Notes: a model not told the origin generated them from the letters alone. A stretch of 64,000 bases of DNA from Planctomycetota bacterium (GCA_029260765.1 JAJDCP010000011.1:186001-250000); one strand, 5' to 3'. Positions 54,108 to 63,665 are shown, counted from the stretch's first letter. Translations and numbers: made by a program.

Positions 54108-55745
54108 CTAGCTAGCTACCGTCACACGATTCCCCCCGGCGCTCTTGCTCTCACTCAGAGCCCGCTCGGCCGCAGCCAGCAGGGCCTCGGGTTCACAGTG
54201 ACGGCTGAATGACGCAACCCCGGCGCTGAGGCTGAGGGACAGCGCCTGGTCTCCCACTTGGAAAGGCTCGGCCAGCAGCCGCTCGCGCAGTCCATCAATC
54301 AGCTCGTGGGCTTTGTGCACATCCGCTTGCATCATCAGCACACCGAAGTCGCGAGGGCGGCAGCGGCCCATGATGTCGGTGCGGCGCAGACGTTGTTTCA
54401 GCTGCCGCGCCAGCGACTGCAGCGCGCGGTCTCCGACCAGATGGCCATGGCTGCCATTCAGCCCACGTAGATCGTCGAGATCCAACAACACCAGGGCGAA
54501 GTCGCTGCCCTGGCGGGCGGCCCACAACACTTCACGTTCCAGGCGCTTGCGGAAGCTGCTCGCCTGCAGCAGACCTGTCAGGCCGTCGCGGGTCAGGCTC
54601 GCCTGCATAGAACGCGCACGCTGGGCCCGCGCGGTCACGACCGACACGAGCTGCCCTCCATCGATCGGCCTGGCGAGAAAATCGTCGCCGAGATCCAGCG
54701 CCGCGATCTGTTGCTCTCGACTCGCCTCGACGGACAGGAAGACGATCGGCAGCCCGGCAAACGCATCGTGCTGCCGCACCACTCCAGCCAGCTCGAGCCC
54801 CGACACCTCGTGCATCGTCAGGCTCATCACCAATACGTCTGGATGCAGCTCGACCAAAGTACGGATCAGATCATCCGGCCGATGCACAGGCGTGCTGCGC
54901 ATACCCGCGTTCTCAAAGGTGGCTCCGTACTGGGCTGCCAGAACCTGGTCATCATCGACCACTACGACCCGGATCGGATCGATGTGCTCCGCATCGGTGG
55001 CGGCCAGGATGTCGGCCAGGCGCAGGCTGTCCACGGGCAGGTTCAAGAAATAACGCCCGCCCAGACGGACCGCCCGCAGGCGTGTGCGCAGGTCCACCGA
55101 GGACGCGAGTACGATCAGCGGAACTGGCCGGCCTGCCTCGCGCTCGATGCTGCGCATGCGCTCGGCGTCGACCCCAAACACACCGCAATCCAGATCGAGA
55201 AGAACCGCACGGGGCGCTTGCAGGGCGATACGCTGGTCAAAGGACTGCGCATCCCGCATGCAGGCGACATGGAACCCGAAGGGCGCTACCTCCTCGAGCC
55301 AGTCGGCGTGCTTGGCCGGATCGTGACACAGGAACAGGACGTGACGCTCGGGCAGCATCGGCAGCCTCGAGCTCGATGCCGTCCGTTGCTCGGGGAGACG
55401 CGGCCCGTCGGCATCTTGCTGCTGCGATGCCTGAGCCAAAGCCGCGAACAGCCGCTCGAGCTCTTCCCACTCTTCGGCGTCTGGGTCACGCCTGGCATCA
55501 GCGACGCTGTCGAACAGCTGTTCGATGGCGCGCGCCGAGGTCGTGACCAGCTTGAAGCCGAAGGTGCCTCCCGAGCCTGCCAATCTGTGGATTCGGCTCT
55601 GGATCTCCCGCGCCACTGCAGGGTTCCAGGCTCCGTCGAGGGTCGCGAACATCGTGCGGCATTCTTGCACCTTTGCCGGCAGCTTCTCGGCGTAGGCTTT
55701 GCGGATCGCGTTGAGTTTCTCGAGGAGTTCGGCACGGCTGGCCAT
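54108..55745 (-). CDS. Hpt–REC–REC–degenerate GGDEF signalling protein
   Basis: A 545-residue soluble protein from ATG 55745 (GGAGA upstream). A Hpt-like helical domain (about 1-95) keeps the phospho-His in RIHRLAGSGGTFGF. Receiver 1 (about 120-235) has LLDLDCG where the phospho-Asp is expected. Receiver 2 (about 245-360) starts VVVVDDDQVL, but the phospho-acceptor is Ser (DVLVMSLTMHEVSG), so it cannot be phosphorylated normally. The GGDEF-family domain (about 375-540) begins RDGLTGLLQASSFRKRLEREV, but the catalytic GGDEF is RPRDF (GRCRPRDFGVLM). It is therefore unlikely to make c-di-GMP and may bind it or another partner. It probably integrates a phosphorelay, with an output I cannot name. 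Confidence 0.82.
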   Translation of the reverse strand: MASRAELLEKLNAIRKAYAEKLPAKVQECRTMFATLDGAWNPAVAREIQSRIHRLAGSGGTFGFKLVTTSARAIEQLFDSVADARRDPDAEEWEELERLFAALAQASQQQDADGPRLPEQRTASSSRLPMLPERHVLFLCHDPAKHADWLEEVAPFGFHVACMRDAQSFDQRIALQAPRAVLLDLDCGVFGVDAERMRSIEREAGRPVPLIVLASSVDLRTRLRAVRLGGRYFLNLPVDSLRLADILAATDAEHIDPIRVVVVDDDQVLAAQYGATFENAGMRSTPVHRPDDLIRTLVELHPDVLVMSLTMHEVSGLELAGVVRQHDAFAGLPIVFLSVEASREQQIAALDLGDDFLARPIDGGQLVSVVTARAQRARSMQASLTRDGLTGLLQASSFRKRLEREVLWAARQGSDFALVLLDLDDLRGLNGSHGHLVGDRALQSLARQLKQRLRRTDIMGRCRPRDFGVLMMQADVHKAHELIDGLRERLLAEPFQVGDQALSLSLSAGVASFSRHCEPEALLAAAERALSESKSAGGNRVTVAS

Positions 55746-56019
55746 CGGAGATCTCCGGACAATGCACACCCGTCTTATACCCGAAACACGCGCGCGCTCC
55801 GAGGGGCTTGCTGGGCGCCCTGGTGCTCCGGGTGTTTTGACCAGATACTGGCGGATCCCGCCAGCGCCCTGAAGATCCACTCGCTGTCGACGCACTGCCT
55901 GTGCCCCTGCCATGCGGTCCGGGGCCTGGCGCGGAAAAAAAATCTGCTTTGGATCGGATTTTGTTCTGTCGAAGTACGTGATTGTGGCGTCATAGAGGGT
56001 AGACAGGGAGGAATTGCTG

Positions 56020-56289
56020 ATGAGGAACACGAAACGCACCAGGATGCGCTGGGTATCGATCCACCGCGGACCCCGCCTGGAGACCGAGTTCCTCGCCGAG
56101 CTGCTCGAGGCCATCGACGTCGAAGGCCGCGTGCTCGCCCTGCCCACATCCCGGCGCGCCCACGTAAGCGAGACGCGCCTGATCGTGCGCAAAACCGACG
56201 AAGCGGCGGCCCTCAGCTGGCTCGAGCGCGCGTTCGCGGACGCCTGGCAAGAAGCGAGCAGCAGCTTCCGCTACGCACTGGGCTGCTGA
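56020..56289 (+). CDS. Small basic protein of unknown function
   Basis: An 89-residue protein. GGGAGG stands eight bases before ATG 56020, and an intrinsic terminator follows the stop, so it looks like a complete single-gene unit. It begins MRNTKRTRMRWVSIHRG and contains LAELLEAIDVEGRVLALPTS and ALSWLERAFADAWQEASSSF, so mixed beta and alpha. No signal or membrane segment. An AT-rich stretch at 55930-55970 may hold its promoter. I recognise no family. Confidence 0.6.
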   Translation: MRNTKRTRMRWVSIHRGPRLETEFLAELLEAIDVEGRVLALPTSRRAHVSETRLIVRKTDEAAALSWLERAFADAWQEASSSFRYALGC

Positions 56290-56322
56290 ACCCGGCAGCG
56301 ATGAGCCGACCAACAAACAGCC

Positions 56323-56349
56323 AAGGCGGGGGATCGACCCCCGCCTTTT
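56323..56349. terminator. Intrinsic terminator
   Basis: AAGGCGGGGG (56323-56332), loop ATCGA, CCCCCGCCTT (56338-56347), then TT. A classic GC-rich stem with T-tract; the A's on the left give a U-run on the other strand, so it can serve both the small gene and the convergent lipoprotein gene. Confidence 0.85.
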
Positions 56350-56367
56350 GCTGTGGGCCGAGAGCCT

Positions 56368-57444
56368 TCACCCCTGGATCTGTTGGGCGAGATCCTCCGC
56401 ATCCTTCTTCCACTGCCTGACACGGCTGATCATACCGATGTGCAGGTCGTTGGGAGCCAGATCCGCGGCCATCTGCAACAGCTTGAGACTCTCATCGTAG
56501 CGTTGCTGGCAAGCATAGGTCACGCCGAGCAGGTAGTTCAGCGCTGCCCGGCCGGGCTCGTTGACGCTGTTGTCCGCATTGGCCCGCGCGAGATCGCTCT
56601 CCAGATGGCTGGCGGCCGTCTGGAATTGCCCGTGCTGGAAGTACTTCTCGGCTTCTTCGGCATAGCGGGGCACACGCTCCCAGACGATCGCCTCGCGCAC
56701 CGTCTGAGGAATCAACTTGCGGGCGATTCCGGCGCTGAGCTGGTCGATGGTCTGGCTGCACCAGACATGCGGATCGACCACCTTGTCGACGACATCCGCC
56801 GGACGACGGGTAGTCTTCCACTCCGGATGCGGGTCGGAGAGTATCCACATCGGAGAGACAGCGCGGGAGAGGGCATCGCCACCCACGACCACGCCGGTCT
56901 CTACATTGACTGCCTTGAAATTCAACTCGACGCTGAGGCTGCGCTGCAACGCGGGCGCTTGTACCTGGTGCTCGCGGTACTTCTTGACCTTCACCTTCTG
57001 GAGCTGGCCGTTCTTCTCGACCATTTCCTCAACGAAATACTCTTCGACCTTGGTCAGAGTGACGTTGATCTGCTCATCGTTGGAATAGGTCGTGCAACGC
57101 CCGAAGATCAGCGCGTCCGCGGCGACCAGCTTGCCAAACTCGACGGCCGTGTCCTGGTCGTAGTAGTCGGTCGAAGTCTCTTCGATCTCGGCGATCGCGG
57201 CATCGATGCGCGTGCGCGTCACCACATCGAACACCTTCGAGCCCGCCAACCTTCCAGAGAGCTTCTCAGAAACCGCAAGCTTGAATGCTTCTTCGTTGGC
57301 GTCGAACGGTGACACACCGACCACCCGCACTTCGTTGCCGAGGAAGATCTCAGCGGGCACCTGGCGGTCGACGTTGTAGACGATGGTGCAGCCAGTCGAG
57401 CCCGTCAGGGCAGCGGCCAGCAGCAAGATCATAAGACGAGGCAT
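56368..57444 (-). CDS. CsgG/DUF6340-like lipoprotein with TPR tail
   Basis: A 358-residue protein with lipobox TGSTGC (Cys19). The first domain (about 30-260) resembles the CsgG/TolB-N-type fold. Features are RVVGVSPFDANEEAFKLAVSEKLSGRLAGSKVFDVVTRTRIDAAIAEIE, then AADALIFGRCTTY, then strands RSLSVELNFKAVNVETGVVV. The C-terminal 90 residues are TPR-like (RYAEEAEKYFQHGQFQTAASHLESDLARA, AALNYLLGVTYACQQRYDESLKLLQMA). Such lipoproteins occur in the periplasm or at the outer membrane, but the role here is unknown. It lies 73 bases after the FHA-GAF gene in the same direction and ends at a bidirectional terminator. Confidence 0.75.
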   Translation of the reverse strand: MPRLMILLLAAALTGSTGCTIVYNVDRQVPAEIFLGNEVRVVGVSPFDANEEAFKLAVSEKLSGRLAGSKVFDVVTRTRIDAAIAEIEETSTDYYDQDTAVEFGKLVAADALIFGRCTTYSNDEQINVTLTKVEEYFVEEMVEKNGQLQKVKVKKYREHQVQAPALQRSLSVELNFKAVNVETGVVVGGDALSRAVSPMWILSDPHPEWKTTRRPADVVDKVVDPHVWCSQTIDQLSAGIARKLIPQTVREAIVWERVPRYAEEAEKYFQHGQFQTAASHLESDLARANADNSVNEPGRAALNYLLGVTYACQQRYDESLKLLQMAADLAPNDLHIGMISRVRQWKKDAEDLAQQIQG

Positions 57445-57517
57445 ATTCTCTCCTTGCCGTACATTCGGAGACTAGAAGACGGGTCTGTCCTGCACCGTAT
57501 TCACACGGGCGGCCGAT

Positions 57518-58996
57518 TCAGAGCTCGACCAGATCGGGCGGGTTGAACAGGATTCCGTCCTTGTGTGCGGCCTCGAAGGCGGCGATCACTTTGGGATCAT
57601 ACAAGCCAGCGGTTTCCTGGAGCTTTTCCAGCGCCTGAGGGACGCTGAGACCTTCAGCATCTCCTTCTTCAGCAGCAGACAACAATTGGTCGAGCTGGTC
57701 GGAGGCACCGATGATTCGGGCATCGAGCGGAATGTCCTCGCCCTTGAGCCCCTCGGGGAAGCCGCTGCCATCCCAGCGCTCTTTCTGCGAGCTGATCGCT
57801 GGCAGGACGAATTTCATGCCGTACATGTTGCTGACCAGTTTGACTGCCAGCTCGAGCTGCTTGATATCGAGCTCTTGACCGCTCAAGCCCTGCAGCTCGC
57901 CTTCTTCGTTCGACAAAGCGACGCTGCCGATGTTGTGCAGCAGACCGGCGATCTGCAGGCGCCGCTTCTTCGAGCGCCGCAGCCCCATCTTGGTGGCAGC
58001 CGCCGCCACCAGAACCATCACCCGCAACGAGTGGCCCTTGCGCTGCGGAGTCTTCATCTCGATGGTCTCGACCAGGGTGCGCACGATCGACAGCAGCATG
58101 CGCTCCTGGGTCTGGGCCGCGAGCATCGCCTGGATCGCGACGCCCGTCTGTACCGCCAGGGCGGTGATCAGCTCGAGGTCTTCGCTGCGGAACGCGCTGG
58201 CGGTGCGCGACGAGGACAGGTAGATCACGCCATTCATCTGGGAGTGTCCGACCAGCGGAGCGCAGATCACCGACTTGATCGACTTGATCATCACGCTCTG
58301 GTTGTCGCTGAAGCGGTCGTCCATGCTGGCGTCGGATGTAAGGATGGCTTTGGAGAACTTGATCACGCGCTTGATGATGCCGCGGCTGACCTGCGGGCCA
58401 TCGTCGGGCTCTCGCTCCCAGCTGGCCTCGAGATTGAACTCTTTCTTGCCGGGGCTCTTGAGGAAGACGTACACCTGATCGGCAGAGACTGCCTGGCCTG
58501 CGATGGCCACGACTTTGTCGAGCAGCGTACCCAGGTCCCGTTCCGTCGAGATGATCTTGGCGACCTGGTAGACGATGCGCAGGTCTTTCGACTCCTGGGC
58601 GTCTTCGGTTTCGAAGTCTTCGAGGTCCGCACCGCTGACATCCAGGTTGATGGTCACCGTCTCGTCTACCGCGCTGCGCCTTTCGCGCCGCGGCTTGGTC
58701 ACGCCCCCTTCGGCATCTTCGAAGATCAGGATCGTGCTGCCGATCTTGATCTCGTCACCGTTGCGCAACAGCTCCTCACCGATCTTCTCTTCGTTGACAT
58801 AGGTGCCGTTGCGGCTGCCGAGATCACGGATGAAGTACATCTCGCCGATGCGGAAGATCTCCGAGTGGCTTCGCGAGACCCCCTGATCGAGGATCTGCAC
58901 GACCTCCGAGTCATCACGCCCCAGGCTCATCGCCTCAGACTTGATTTCGTAGACCGTATTCTTGTTCGCACCGTTCTTGACGCGCAATCGTGGCAT
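57518..58996 (-). CDS. FHA–GAF–degenerate HD-GYP regulatory protein
   Basis: A 492-residue soluble protein from ATG 58996. FHA domain (about 1-95): MSLGRDDSEVVQILDQGVSRSHSEIFRIGEMYFIRDLGSRNGTYVNEEKI, with Arg, Ser-His and Asn of the phosphothreonine site. GAF domain (about 140-310): KIISTERDLGTLLDKVVAIAGQAV…SVICAPLVGHSQMNGVIYLSS. HD-GYP-like domain (about 320-480): KGHSLRVMVLVAAAATKMGL, then LLHNIGSVAL where the metal-binding HD is HN, and KERWDGSGFP where HH is QK. The metal ligands are thus incomplete and c-di-GMP hydrolysis is doubtful. FHA links it to the Ser/Thr kinases. It follows lolD by 13 bases. Confidence 0.88.
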   Translation of the reverse strand: MPRLRVKNGANKNTVYEIKSEAMSLGRDDSEVVQILDQGVSRSHSEIFRIGEMYFIRDLGSRNGTYVNEEKIGEELLRNGDEIKIGSTILIFEDAEGGVTKPRRERRSAVDETVTINLDVSGADLEDFETEDAQESKDLRIVYQVAKIISTERDLGTLLDKVVAIAGQAVSADQVYVFLKSPGKKEFNLEASWEREPDDGPQVSRGIIKRVIKFSKAILTSDASMDDRFSDNQSVMIKSIKSVICAPLVGHSQMNGVIYLSSSRTASAFRSEDLELITALAVQTGVAIQAMLAAQTQERMLLSIVRTLVETIEMKTPQRKGHSLRVMVLVAAAATKMGLRRSKKRRLQIAGLLHNIGSVALSNEEGELQGLSGQELDIKQLELAVKLVSNMYGMKFVLPAISSQKERWDGSGFPEGLKGEDIPLDARIIGASDQLDQLLSAAEEGDAEGLSVPQALEKLQETAGLYDPKVIAAFEAAHKDGILFNPPDLVEL

Positions 58997-59009
58997 GACC
59001 AGGCCCCTG

Positions 59010-59738
59010 TCAGGCAGCCGCCGAAGAAATCGGGGGCTGCGCCTTCCCGGTGATAACACCGTCTCCCATACGGATGCAGCGATCGGCACGCTCCGCCACC
59101 GCAGCATTGTGCGTGACGATCAAGAGGGTGCGATCGTTCTCTTCGCGGAGCTCCCACAACAACTCGAGGATGCTCTCGCCCGTCTTCGAATCGAGGTTGC
59201 CTGTCGGCTCATCACACAGCAGCACCTCTGGATCGTTCATCAAGGCCCGCGCAATCGCTACGCGTTGCCGTTCACCGCCGGAGAGCTGCCCCGGCCGGTG
59301 GCTCATGCGCTCCGCAAGGCCGACCCGATCGAGCAGGGCGGCGGCGCGTTTCTTCAGGCGAGACTTTTCGAACAGGTAGCGCAGCATGCCGTAACGCACC
59401 ATGCGCGGCAGAATCACGTTCTCGAGCGCCGTCAGGTCGCCCAGCAGGTGGTAGAACTGAAAGACAAACGCCAGCCGGTCATTCCGCAGGCGGGCGCGGG
59501 CCGTCGGGCTGGCCTTGCTCACCTTGACACCGTGCAGCTCGACCCACCCCTCAGTCGGCTCGTCGAGCAGACCCATGATGTGCAGCAGGGTGCTCTTTCC
59601 CGCGCCGGACTGGCCGATGATGCCCAGGATCTCGCCTTTCTGCAGCGAAACGCTGACGCCGTGCAGCACGCGTAGCTTGCTGCCGTCGGTCGCAAAGTCT
59701 TTGACGATCTGGTGCGCCTTGATGATCGGGCTGGCCAT
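59010..59738 (-). CDS. lolD: LolD-type ABC transporter ATPase
   Basis: A 242-residue ATPase from ATG 59738; a longer frame upstream lacks similarity. It has Walker A GQSGAGKSTL, the Q-loop FQFYHLL, signature LSGGERQRVAIARAL, Walker B VLLCDEPTGNLD and switch His in LIVTHN. E. coli LolD has 233 residues. FVFQFYHLLGDLTALENVILPRM is characteristic of the LolD/MacB branch. It powers release of lipoproteins from the inner membrane to LolA, together with the two permeases encoded just upstream (84-base gap). Confidence 0.92.
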   Translation of the reverse strand: MASPIIKAHQIVKDFATDGSKLRVLHGVSVSLQKGEILGIIGQSGAGKSTLLHIMGLLDEPTEGWVELHGVKVSKASPTARARLRNDRLAFVFQFYHLLGDLTALENVILPRMVRYGMLRYLFEKSRLKKRAAALLDRVGLAERMSHRPGQLSGGERQRVAIARALMNDPEVLLCDEPTGNLDSKTGESILELLWELREENDRTLLIVTHNAAVAERADRCIRMGDGVITGKAQPPISSAAA

Positions 59739-59822
59739 CGATGGTCCATCGGGTGATTCGCGCGCCATTGTACGGCCGGGTCTATGACCCGTCAACACGG
59801 TCCGGAGCCGGTGTTCACCGCG

Positions 59823-61670
59823 TCAAAGGTCGCGCCGCAGCGCCTCGATCGGGTTCTGCCTCGAGGCCAGCCAGGCGGGATAGAGCGAAAGCAACAGACT
59901 CGTCAGGATCATCGGCACGACGATGAACAGGATGTCGCCCACGCGCACGTCGACGGGGATCTTGTCGAAGGAGAAGATCGAACGCGGGAAAGGATGGTAG
60001 CCCGTCAGCAGATACACGAAATCGACGATGGAGTTGATGTTCCAGGTCGCCAACAATCCCAACACCAGCCCCACAACCGCGCCCGAGACGCCGATGAAGA
60101 AGCCTTGCACCAGGAAGGTCCCGAGCACCCCCTGGGTGGTCGCTCCGATCGCCTTCATCACCCCGACGTCGCGCACGCGCTCGTTGACCATCATCATCAA
60201 GATGACCAACAGGATCAGGCCCGCCACCGCCATCATGAACAGCAGGATCAGGCTCAGCACCCACTTCTCCAGCTGCACGGCCTCGATGAGGGTACGGTTC
60301 TTCTCATCCCAGGTCACCAGCCGGTAGCTGCCCAGCAGCTCTAGATCGCTGGCCAGACGCCGCGCGATCGCCGGCTTGAGTTCCCGTGCCTGCTCAAAGC
60401 TCTCGACCATCAACTCGACTCCGGAGTAGATTTCGGGGGGAATCTCGAGCAACTCGCGCAAGACCTTCTCTGAGCAGAACATCAGGCGCCCATCCGCCTC
60501 GCCGAAGCCGCTGTGATAGGTGCCGATCACCTCGAAGTCGCGCTTGAGCGAGTCGTATTCGCCATCGGCACGTGGCTTGACCGTGGACAGGCGCAGGACC
60601 TGGCCCAGAGCCAGATCCATCTTGCCGAACAGATCGATGCCGACGATCACCCCGGGCATGCCACTGCGGGTCTGGCTGAAGATGCGGTCGGGATCGGCGA
60701 TCAGCTCAGGACCCGGCTGCAACAGCTCTTCAAAGCCCGTGATCGTCCCCTGGCTGGCGGCCAACAACTGTTCATAGCTGCCGAAACCTTCATCGACCAA
60801 CACGTGGCCCACGGGTCCGAGGTGCTTGTGCAGCTCGTTCGCGCGGGCCTCGACTTCTGCCTCGCTGACACCCGATGCGCGCACGTACTGCTCGTAGGTC
60901 TCGAGCGACTGGAAGCTCCGAACCACAGCGGCCCGCTCGAGCCGTTCGAAGTCCTCCGCTTCGATCGCTCCCTGCCGCCATAGACTGTTCAGCAACAACG
61001 AGCTGCCGAAAGTGCTCCCGAACAGCTTGGGTTCGTAGTAGCGGCCGTATGCCTCCTGATAGGCCGCACCTGGACTGAGCAGGTAGCGACCGAAGTTGCC
61101 CAGGCGCGACGCCTCGACAGAATTCTGCGCACGCAGCACGCCCGCGTCGGCTTCAAGCTCCGTGGTCAGCATCGCCAGCGTGGACAGGTAGGGCAGCGAG
61201 CTCTTGACTGGGCTGCGGGCACGCCCGACGACCATCGCGGGCGGCACGAGCAGCGTCTCGCCCAATGCGTTCAACAGCTGCAAGCCGGCGGGGTCTTCGC
61301 GCAGCACACGCCCGATCAGGCTGGGCGGATCAAAGGGTTCAGCCGTGCGCGCATCGATGGGCAGGCCGTTGCGCCCGATCAGCCCCGCCACGAATGCGCT
61401 CTCTTCGCTTGTCTGCATCCGCAGCTGCAGCTCATCCAACCCGAGCATCTCTGCCATCAAGGGATAGCTGCTCAATCCCAGGTGCTCGGTACCCTCAATC
61501 TGCAGATGGGCTTGCGTGCCCTGCAGGCGCCTGCCGAACTCGCCGGTGAAGCCCGACATCACCGAGTTGACGATCACCAGCACGGCGACCCCGACGGCCA
61601 GGCCGGCAAGACAGAGGTCGCTGATGAGCTTACTCCGCAAATAGCGAAAGCTGACGAAGAGCTGGAACAT
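59823..61670 (-). CDS. LolC/LolE-like permease, copy 1
   Basis: A 615-residue inner-membrane protein. N-terminal helix LFVSFRYLRSKLISDLCLAGLAVGVAVLVIVNSVMSGFTGEF matches the LolC/E start. A large periplasmic domain (about 45-470) follows, and three C-terminal helices of the FtsX type (WVLSLILLFMMAVAGLILLVILMMMV; VRDVGVMKAIGATTQGVLGTFLVQGFFIGVSGAVVGLVLG; IPVDVRVGDILFIVVPMILTSLLLSLYPAWLASRQNPIEALR). E. coli LolC is about 400 residues, so the periplasmic part is about 200 longer. It starts three bases after the second copy ends, so the pair is translated together. Confidence 0.88.
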   Translation of the reverse strand: MFQLFVSFRYLRSKLISDLCLAGLAVGVAVLVIVNSVMSGFTGEFGRRLQGTQAHLQIEGTEHLGLSSYPLMAEMLGLDELQLRMQTSEESAFVAGLIGRNGLPIDARTAEPFDPPSLIGRVLREDPAGLQLLNALGETLLVPPAMVVGRARSPVKSSLPYLSTLAMLTTELEADAGVLRAQNSVEASRLGNFGRYLLSPGAAYQEAYGRYYEPKLFGSTFGSSLLLNSLWRQGAIEAEDFERLERAAVVRSFQSLETYEQYVRASGVSEAEVEARANELHKHLGPVGHVLVDEGFGSYEQLLAASQGTITGFEELLQPGPELIADPDRIFSQTRSGMPGVIVGIDLFGKMDLALGQVLRLSTVKPRADGEYDSLKRDFEVIGTYHSGFGEADGRLMFCSEKVLRELLEIPPEIYSGVELMVESFEQARELKPAIARRLASDLELLGSYRLVTWDEKNRTLIEAVQLEKWVLSLILLFMMAVAGLILLVILMMMVNERVRDVGVMKAIGATTQGVLGTFLVQGFFIGVSGAVVGLVLGLLATWNINSIVDFVYLLTGYHPFPRSIFSFDKIPVDVRVGDILFIVVPMILTSLLLSLYPAWLASRQNPIEALRRDL

Positions 61671-61673
61671 GGC

Positions 61674-63596
61674 TCACTCGCAACGCAGGGCGTCGAGGGG
61701 ATGCAGTTTGGAAGCCCGGTAGGCCGGGTACACGGACAGAGCAAGGCTGATGAACACGGTCGGGATCGTGATGACAGCGATCTCCCAGGGATCGATCAGC
61801 ACCGGGATATGGTCGAGGAAGTAGACCTCTTTGGGGAACACGTCGAACCCCGTTACGGTCTCGAGGACCCCGGCGATGGAGTTGATGTTCTGCGAGAACA
61901 CAATCCCCCCCAGGACTCCGATGCACGAGCCCGCCAGGCCGATCAAGAAGCCCTGAAAGAGGAAGGTATACAACACACCACTGGTCGTGGCGCCGACCGC
62001 TTTGAGGATGCCGATGTCCCGGATCTTCTCGTTGACCAGCATCAACAGGATGACCAGCAGCACCACACCGGCCAGCAACATCATGAAGAAGATGATCATG
62101 CTGATCAAGAAGCGCTGCATGCCCACCGCTTCGAGCAAGAACGGGTTGCGTTGTTTCCAGGTCTGGACGAACAGCCTCTCGGAAAGGTAGTAGGCGAACA
62201 GCTGCCGCTCGAGTTGGTCAGAGATCGTCTCCACATTCTCGAAGTCAGCCACCGAGATGTTGACGCCCGTCAGGACATCGGTCTCGAGCAGCTCTTGCAA
62301 CGCATCGAGGTCGGCATACACGAAGTGTCTGTCGATATCGGAGAAGCCGCTGCCGTAGGCCCCCACGACCTCGAACTTGCGGTCCACCGGCTCTTCCTTG
62401 TCGGCGACCGTCTTGTAGGTCGTGACGGTCATTGCGTCACCGATGCGCAACCCCAGGTAGCGGAAGAGATCGATGCCGACCACGACGCCCGGCCGTCCCG
62501 AAACCGTCCGTTCGAACAGACCCGGCAGCGCCTCGTCGGGCAGCGCGGCTCGGGTCAGCGCGGCAAGCTCGTCCAGGCTGCCCAGGCCGCGCTCGACGGC
62601 CCGCAAACCCTGGCCCCCCAGCACCCGCTGATAGTCACGGCAGATCTTCATCTGCGCCGCGCTGAGCTGCCCGCTGGCCACCCACTGCTCAGAAGGACCG
62701 ACGAGCTGGTCGGCGAAGCCCAGATGCTGCGCATAGCCACGCAGGGCCCCCGGCGTCTCTGCCTCGGCCTCGAGCTCGGCATAGGTCGAGGCATCGATGC
62801 GCCCGAGCCGGAACAGACTGTAGAGCAGGGTGTTGCCACCATAGACCAGACCGAACTGTGGATCACCCAGCTCTTCGCTGTAGGCCTCTTCGTAGCTGTC
62901 GGCGGGAGCCTGCAAGAAGCTGCGGAACTTGTTGGTGCGCGCCTCAAGCTCCGGCTGGATCCCGCGCAGCAACGCCCCATCCTGGTTCGAGCCCGAGACC
63001 GCGATACACTGCCGCTGCAGGTACGGGCTGAGGTGCTCGACTGGGGACGCGGAGGCGCTGGCGACGAATTCCAGCGGGATCCGCAGGGTCTCACCCCGCA
63101 CGGGCTCGCCCCGCAGGGTGTCGCCCTCGGGCAGCACCCAGGTCAGGTGCTCAGCCGTCTGCCCCAGAGATCGCCCTGCCGCAAAGGGCTGCTTCGCAAC
63201 CACCTCGCCGCGGTCCCCGAAGTGGTTCATCGCGGAGAGGTTGTGGTCGATGCCCGCGATGAATTTGTGGTAGGCGACACTGTCGATGTCCCAGCTGGGA
63301 CTTGTCCAGTCCAACTGCTGGCTGAGAGGATCGACGGGGATCGGCTGCAGCATCAACTGTCCGTACTGCAGAACCTTCATCGCCTGCGCGCCCTGTCTCA
63401 TGTGCCCGTCGCCGATGCCCTCGACGACCAGATGCGAGAGCGTCCCGCGGATGCGGTCTTGAAACTCGACAGAGAACCCCCCCATCACCGAATTGACCAC
63501 CACCAGCAAGGCGACGCCCATCGCCAGACCGATGACCGAGACATAGCTGAACATGCGGCTCTGCAAGTAGCGCTGGCTGATGAAGAGCTTGAACAT
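61674..63596 (-). CDS. LolC/LolE-like permease, copy 2
   Basis: A 640-residue paralogue of the downstream permease, from ATG 63596. It starts MFKLFISQRYLQSRMFSYVSVIGLAMGVALLVVVNSVMGGFSVEF and ends with the same FtsX-type helices (IRDIGILKAVGATTSGVLYTFLFQGFLIGLAGSCIG; PTVFISLALSVYPAYRASKLHPLDALRCE). The periplasmic domain is also enlarged (about 50-490), with an extra alpha-helical region similar to that of copy 1 (YAELEAEAETPGALRGYAQHLG). The pair probably forms a LolC-LolE heterodimer with LolD; which copy equals C or E cannot be assigned. Confidence 0.88.
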   Translation of the reverse strand: MFKLFISQRYLQSRMFSYVSVIGLAMGVALLVVVNSVMGGFSVEFQDRIRGTLSHLVVEGIGDGHMRQGAQAMKVLQYGQLMLQPIPVDPLSQQLDWTSPSWDIDSVAYHKFIAGIDHNLSAMNHFGDRGEVVAKQPFAAGRSLGQTAEHLTWVLPEGDTLRGEPVRGETLRIPLEFVASASASPVEHLSPYLQRQCIAVSGSNQDGALLRGIQPELEARTNKFRSFLQAPADSYEEAYSEELGDPQFGLVYGGNTLLYSLFRLGRIDASTYAELEAEAETPGALRGYAQHLGFADQLVGPSEQWVASGQLSAAQMKICRDYQRVLGGQGLRAVERGLGSLDELAALTRAALPDEALPGLFERTVSGRPGVVVGIDLFRYLGLRIGDAMTVTTYKTVADKEEPVDRKFEVVGAYGSGFSDIDRHFVYADLDALQELLETDVLTGVNISVADFENVETISDQLERQLFAYYLSERLFVQTWKQRNPFLLEAVGMQRFLISMIIFFMMLLAGVVLLVILLMLVNEKIRDIGILKAVGATTSGVLYTFLFQGFLIGLAGSCIGVLGGIVFSQNINSIAGVLETVTGFDVFPKEVYFLDHIPVLIDPWEIAVITIPTVFISLALSVYPAYRASKLHPLDALRCE

Positions 63597-63665
63597 GGCG
63601 GAGGTCTCAATGGATCGCCGGGCGGGAAGACCCACCCGGCTGGCTCGCGAATGGACGCGCGCGGC

